From contig NZ_CP121650.1 in assembly GCF_029714405.1 (NCBI RefSeq), positions 4,159,001 to 4,223,000 on the forward strand: DNA of 64,000 nt, in the 5' to 3' direction. The position numbers and the translations under genes are program-made. The notes beneath the pieces were generated by a model that was given only the letters and a program-made list of their open reading frames with translations, did not search any database and had not been told where the DNA came from. Below, one piece after another: positions 60,893 through 64,000 of the stretch (position 1 is the stretch's first letter; the number at the start of each line of letters is the position of its first letter). The stretch comes from Bradyrhizobium sp. CB82. Lineage in GTDB: Bacteria; Pseudomonadota; Alphaproteobacteria; Rhizobiales; Xanthobacteraceae.

Positions 60893-62386
60893 CTACCCCA
60901 GCCGCTGATCCCGCATGTCCTGCGTATCCTCCGTCGCGGCCTTGACGGCGGCACTGGCCGCGCTCTTGGCGGCGCCCTTGCGGCTGGCGATCTCGACGGC
61001 CTTGCGGCCGGAGATCTCATGGCCGGCATCGTCGGGCATCTGCCAGAAGTACCAGCTTGACGCCGCCGACGTCAACGCCACCACGATGAAGGCCGGCGCG
61101 AACACGGTGGCGTCGAGCTCGCTCACGTGACGCCACCACATCGTCGACTCCACCGAGAAGGCGCCCACCGCAACGCCGGCAGAAACCGCAAGCTGCTGGT
61201 TGACGCTGACGAGCGTGGTGGCGCGGCTCATCTGTGCGCTCTCGACCTCGGCGTAGGCCACAGTGTTGATCGCGGTGAATTGCAGCGAGCGGAAGAAGCC
61301 GCCGACGACCAGAATGATCATGATCAGGAGCAACGGCGTCGTCACCGTGAACAGCGCGCAGGCCGCCAGGAAGACCGCCGAGATCACCGCATTCACGGTC
61401 ATCAGGTGACGGAAGCCGAAGGCGCGGATGATGCGCGCGGCCAGCGTCTTCATGCCCATGGCACCGAGCGAGGAGGCGAAGGTGACGAGGCCCGACTGGA
61501 ACGGCGACAACCCGAAGCCGATCTGCATCAACAGCGGCAACAGGAACGGTAGCGCGCCGATGCCGAGCCGGAACATGAAGCCGCCGATGACGGCCGCGCG
61601 CAGCGTCGCGAGGTTGAGCAGCGAGAAATCCAGCACCGGCGAGCCCGTTCGCCGCGCATGCATCACGTAGAGCGTCATCGAGATCGACCCACCAGCGATC
61701 AGCGCGAGCACCGTGCTCCAGGGCAACAGGTTCAGCCCCGCGACCGACAGACCGAAGGCGATGCCGGCCAATCCAATGCCGGCGAGCAGCATGCCTTTGA
61801 GATCGAACGGCTCCTGCGCCTCGCTCTTGATTGGATCGATGAAGCGCAGCGCCATGAAGATGCCGATCAGGCCGATCGGCAGGTTGATCAGGAAAATCCA
61901 GTGCCAGGACGCATAAGTCGTGATGAAGCCGCCGAGCGGCGGGCCGACCACGGGGCCTATCAGCGCCGGTACGGTGACCCAGGCCATGGCGTTGACGAGC
62001 GCGCTCTTGTCGATCGAGCGCAGCAGGACGAGACGACCCACCGGGGTCATCATCGCGCCGCCCATTCCTTGCAGGATGCGCGCGAACACGAAGTCGGTGA
62101 CGGAGGTTGAGAGCGCACAGCCGACAGAGCCGATCATGAACACGCCGACCGCGATCGCGAATACCAGCCGCGCGCCGAACCGGTCGGCGGTCCAACCGCT
62201 TGCCGGAATGAACACTGCGAGCGAGAGCAGGTACGAGGTGATCGCGAGCTTCAGCGTCAGCGGGCTGGTGCCGATGTCGGCGGCGATCGCGGGCAGGGAG
62301 GTCGCGATCACCGTCGAGTCCATGTTCTCCATGAACAGGGCGGTGGCCACGATCAGCGGGATCACGCGTTGCTTGTTGACCGACAT
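60893..62386 (-). CDS. MFS drug efflux transporter, DHA2 (EmrB/QacA-like)
   Basis: A 497-residue protein with 14 predicted helices. Motifs include NMDSTVIATSLPAIAADIG (DHA2 start), TADRFGARLVFAIAV (motif A) and RILQGMGGAMMTPVGRLVL (motif B), with the antiporter motif at ALIGPVVGPPLGG. It is a drug:H+ antiporter by family; the substrates are unknown. The ATG at 62386 is chosen over the GTG one codon before it. It is convergent with rlmE and divergent from the small membrane protein gene. The C-terminal tail is long and charged. Confidence 0.9.
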   Translation of the reverse strand: MSVNKQRVIPLIVATALFMENMDSTVIATSLPAIAADIGTSPLTLKLAITSYLLSLAVFIPASGWTADRFGARLVFAIAVGVFMIGSVGCALSTSVTDFVFARILQGMGGAMMTPVGRLVLLRSIDKSALVNAMAWVTVPALIGPVVGPPLGGFITTYASWHWIFLINLPIGLIGIFMALRFIDPIKSEAQEPFDLKGMLLAGIGLAGIAFGLSVAGLNLLPWSTVLALIAGGSISMTLYVMHARRTGSPVLDFSLLNLATLRAAVIGGFMFRLGIGALPFLLPLLMQIGFGLSPFQSGLVTFASSLGAMGMKTLAARIIRAFGFRHLMTVNAVISAVFLAACALFTVTTPLLLIMIILVVGGFFRSLQFTAINTVAYAEVESAQMSRATTLVSVNQQLAVSAGVAVGAFSVESTMWWRHVSELDATVFAPAFIVVALTSAASSWYFWQMPDDAGHEISGRKAVEIASRKGAAKSAASAAVKAATEDTQDMRDQRLG

Positions 62387-62546
62387 CACGGATATTTAAT
62401 GGAAATCAGAAGGGAGATGCGAGCGATGGGGCTTAACACCGTCGCTGCCCCGAGACCATTGCGGAACCGCGCATAGCACCTAAATCCTGCGTGACGGTGC
62501 GACCCAAACTGTGTCCCGGGTTGCATCGCCTGCCGGAGATCCCGCG

Positions 62547-62795
62547 ATGATCTACATCCTTGCCGCGCTGCTGCCGCCGATCGGGCTGCTTCTGAACGGG
62601 CAGCCGTTCTCGGCGATCTTCAACCTCGTCCTGTGCGTGGTTTGCGTGATTTTCGGCCTGGTTTTTCACATTTTGCTGCTGGTGCCCTCGGCGCATGCGA
62701 TCATCGCCGTGCACATGAAGCGGGAAGACCGGCGGCATCGGGAGGTCGTGGACGCGATCCGCCAGCACGGCCCGCCGCCGGGTTATCCGCGCTAG
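62547..62795 (+). CDS. Small membrane protein (Pmp3/YqaE-like)
   Basis: An 82-residue protein with two hydrophobic helices (MIYILAALLPPIGLLLNGQ and NLVLCVVCVIFGLVFHILLLVPSAH) and a basic C-terminal tail. The order LPPIGLLL...FxxxxNLVLC...H resembles Pmp3/YqaE proteolipids, where it affects membrane potential. The start at 62547 is preferred to a frame 12 codons longer. The family call is based on pattern memory. Confidence 0.72.
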   Translation: MIYILAALLPPIGLLLNGQPFSAIFNLVLCVVCVIFGLVFHILLLVPSAHAIIAVHMKREDRRHREVVDAIRQHGPPPGYPR

Positions 62796-62980
62796 GGGCC
62801 AAAAAAGCCTGTGCATGGCTGGCAATCGGGCCGAATTGCTTTGATTCGTCACCCGGCCGTGCTATCGACCAGCGTCAACCCCACCGATGGGCTCCGATTC
62901 GACGGTGCTGCCGCAAGGTACGCCGAGGGCGGCGCTCATCCATAAGCATTTGCGGCGCGGCCGCAGGAAGGAGTTGGCAT

Positions 62981-64000
62981 ATGGCCACGGTGCAAGGTCT
63001 TCAAGGCATCCGCGAAGCCTTTACGTTCGACGACGTGCTGTTGAAGCCGGGCCTCTCGGACGTGCTTCCATCCGAGGTCGACATCCGCTCCCGCGTCACC
63101 CGCGCCATTCCGCTCAACATCCCGATCATGGCTTCCGCCATGGACACGGTCACCGAGGCCCGCATGGCGATCGCCATGGCGCAGGCCGGCGGCCTCGGCG
63201 TCATCCACCGCAATTTCGATCCCGAGGGGCAGGCCGCCCAGGTGCGCCAGGTCAAGCGATACGAGTCGGGCATGGTGGTGAACCCGCTCACCATCAGCCC
63301 CGACGCCACGCTGGACGACGCGCTCAAGCTGATGAGTGATCACGGCATCTCCGGAATTCCCGTCGTCACCGGCGCGGGCAAGACCACGCCGGGCAAACTC
63401 GTCGGCATCCTCACCAATCGTGACGTGCGTTTTGCGACCGACCGCCGGCAAAGAGTCTCCGAGCTGATGACGCACGAAAATCTCGTCACCGTACGCGAGA
63501 ACGTCAGCCAGGATGAAGCGAGGCGGATGCTGCACAAGCACCGCATCGAAAAGCTGCTCGTCGTCGACGACCAGTATCGCTGCGTCGGCCTGATCACCGT
63601 GAAGGACATGGAAAAGGCGGTCGCCCATCCGCTCGCCTGCAAGGACGCACAGGGCCGCCTGCGGGTCGCCGCCGCGACCACCGTAGGCGATACCGGCTTC
63701 GAGCGCACCGAGCGGCTGATCGACGCCGGCGTCGATCTCGTCGTCGTCGACACCGCGCACGGCCACTCCCGTCACGTGCTTCACGCCGTCAACCGCATCA
63801 AGCGTCTGTCCAACTCGGTGCAGGTCGTCGCCGGCAACGTCGCGACCGAAGACGGCGCGCAGGCGCTGATCGACGCAGGCGCCGACTGTATCAAGGTCGG
63901 CATCGGCCCAGGCTCGATCTGCACCACGCGTATCGTCGCCGGTGTCGGCGTGCCGCAGCTCACCGCGATCATGGATGCGGTGGAAGCGGCGAAGAAGGCC
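62981..64000 (+). CDS. guaB: IMP dehydrogenase (GuaB), 5' part, cut by the window edge
   Basis: The first 340 codons of GuaB, which oxidises IMP to XMP in guanine nucleotide synthesis. The start is supported by AGGAAGGAG before the ATG at 62981. The TIM-barrel begins [23 protein letters not shown]-pair insertion spans about residues 100-220 ([20 protein letters not shown] and [19 protein letters not shown]), and the catalytic cysteine is Cys314 in GPGSICTTR. The gene has no stop in the window. No purine-riboswitch-like structure is visible in the short gap upstream (62796-62980). Confidence 0.96.
   Translation, partial: MATVQGLQGIREAFTFDDVLLKPGLSDVLPSEVDIRSRVTRAIPLNIPIMASAMDTVTEARMAIAMAQAGGLGVIHRNFDPEGQAAQVRQVKRYESGMVVNPLTISPDATLDDALKLMSDHGISGIPVVTGAGKTTPGKLVGILTNRDVRFATDRRQRVSELMTHENLVTVRENVSQDEARRMLHKHRIEKLLVVDDQYRCVGLITVKDMEKAVAHPLACKDAQGRLRVAAATTVGDTGFERTERLIDAGVDLVVVDTAHGHSRHVLHAVNRIKRLSNSVQVVAGNVATEDGAQALIDAGADCIKVGIGPGSICTTRIVAGVGVPQLTAIMDAVEAAKKA

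Noticed and set aside
62796..62980. Possible riboswitch upstream of guaB
   Set aside because: No conserved purine-riboswitch elements or stable structure could be seen; a ribosome site alone explains the region.

Overview
The window is typical chromosomal DNA of a high-GC alphaproteobacterium. Gene content (a divergent MmsA/LysR pair, many acyl-CoA enzymes, Irr-box-like iron sites), GC-rich codon use and several families of imperfect intergenic palindromes all suggest Bradyrhizobium or a close relative. That assignment is inference from protein and repeat style; no rRNA marker is present. I saw no tRNA, rRNA, CRISPR array, insertion sequence, prophage or integrase.

Layout. 1-1700: end of a branched-chain amino acid (Liv/HAAT) ABC transporter operon (livM tail, livG, livF). 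1720-6207: a remnant of an ialB-type gene, then an RND efflux permease and its membrane fusion protein. 6504-12698: an iron-uptake block with ICE-like (Irr) sites, a small conserved-looking ORF, a TonB-dependent siderophore receptor, a PiuC-type dioxygenase, exbB, exbD and tonB. 12686-14364: a hypothetical membrane-anchored protein, a site-2 protease and a GFA-family protein. 14372-26408: a sugar/sugar-acid module with two SDRs, an IlvD/Edd dehydratase, a LacI regulator with two matching operator-like palindromes, a CUT1 ABC transporter (ATPase, Tat-type binding protein, two permeases), a DenD-like dehydrogenase, a PfkB (KDG-type) kinase and a KDPG-type aldolase. Together they read as import, oxidation, dehydration, phosphorylation and aldol cleavage of a sugar acid.

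26464-43170: acyl-CoA metabolism. It holds a thiolase, a CaiB-type CoA transferase, a thiolase-like protein without the thiolase cysteine paired with a DUF35 protein (retro-aldolase-like), a carboxymuconolactone decarboxylase-like protein, a MazG-like protein, a glutaminase fused to STAS and cyclic-nucleotide-binding domains, a stand-alone biotin carrier divergent from IclR plus a carboxyltransferase, an MFS carrier, an acetyl-CoA acetyltransferase, an enoyl-CoA hydratase, a thioesterase, TetR and LysR regulators. 43273-48025: valine degradation operon (mmsA, isobutyryl-CoA dehydrogenase-like, 3-hydroxyisobutyryl-CoA hydrolase-like, mmsB) divergent from LysR, with a clear inverted repeat between them.

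48139-52615: acyl-CoA synthetase, MaoC hydratase, SDR and a BaiN-like flavoprotein that seems to start at CTG. 52760-56156: D-threonine aldolase/alanine racemase-like enzyme, Uup-type ABC-F ATPase, DUF188 protein. 56449-62795: orphan xanthine-dehydrogenase-type molybdenum subunit, Ppx/GppA phosphatase, RlmE methyltransferase, a DHA2 efflux pump and a Pmp3-like small membrane protein. 62981-end: guaB (IMP dehydrogenase), cut by the window edge.

I did not find a clearly new multi-gene system. The items most worth following are the Cys-less thiolase/DUF35 pair, the GlsA-STAS-cNBD fusion, the ICE-like sites, the IclR, LacI and LysR operator candidates, the CTG start, an unlisted 33-residue membrane ORF, and the repeat families that sit mainly at gene ends.
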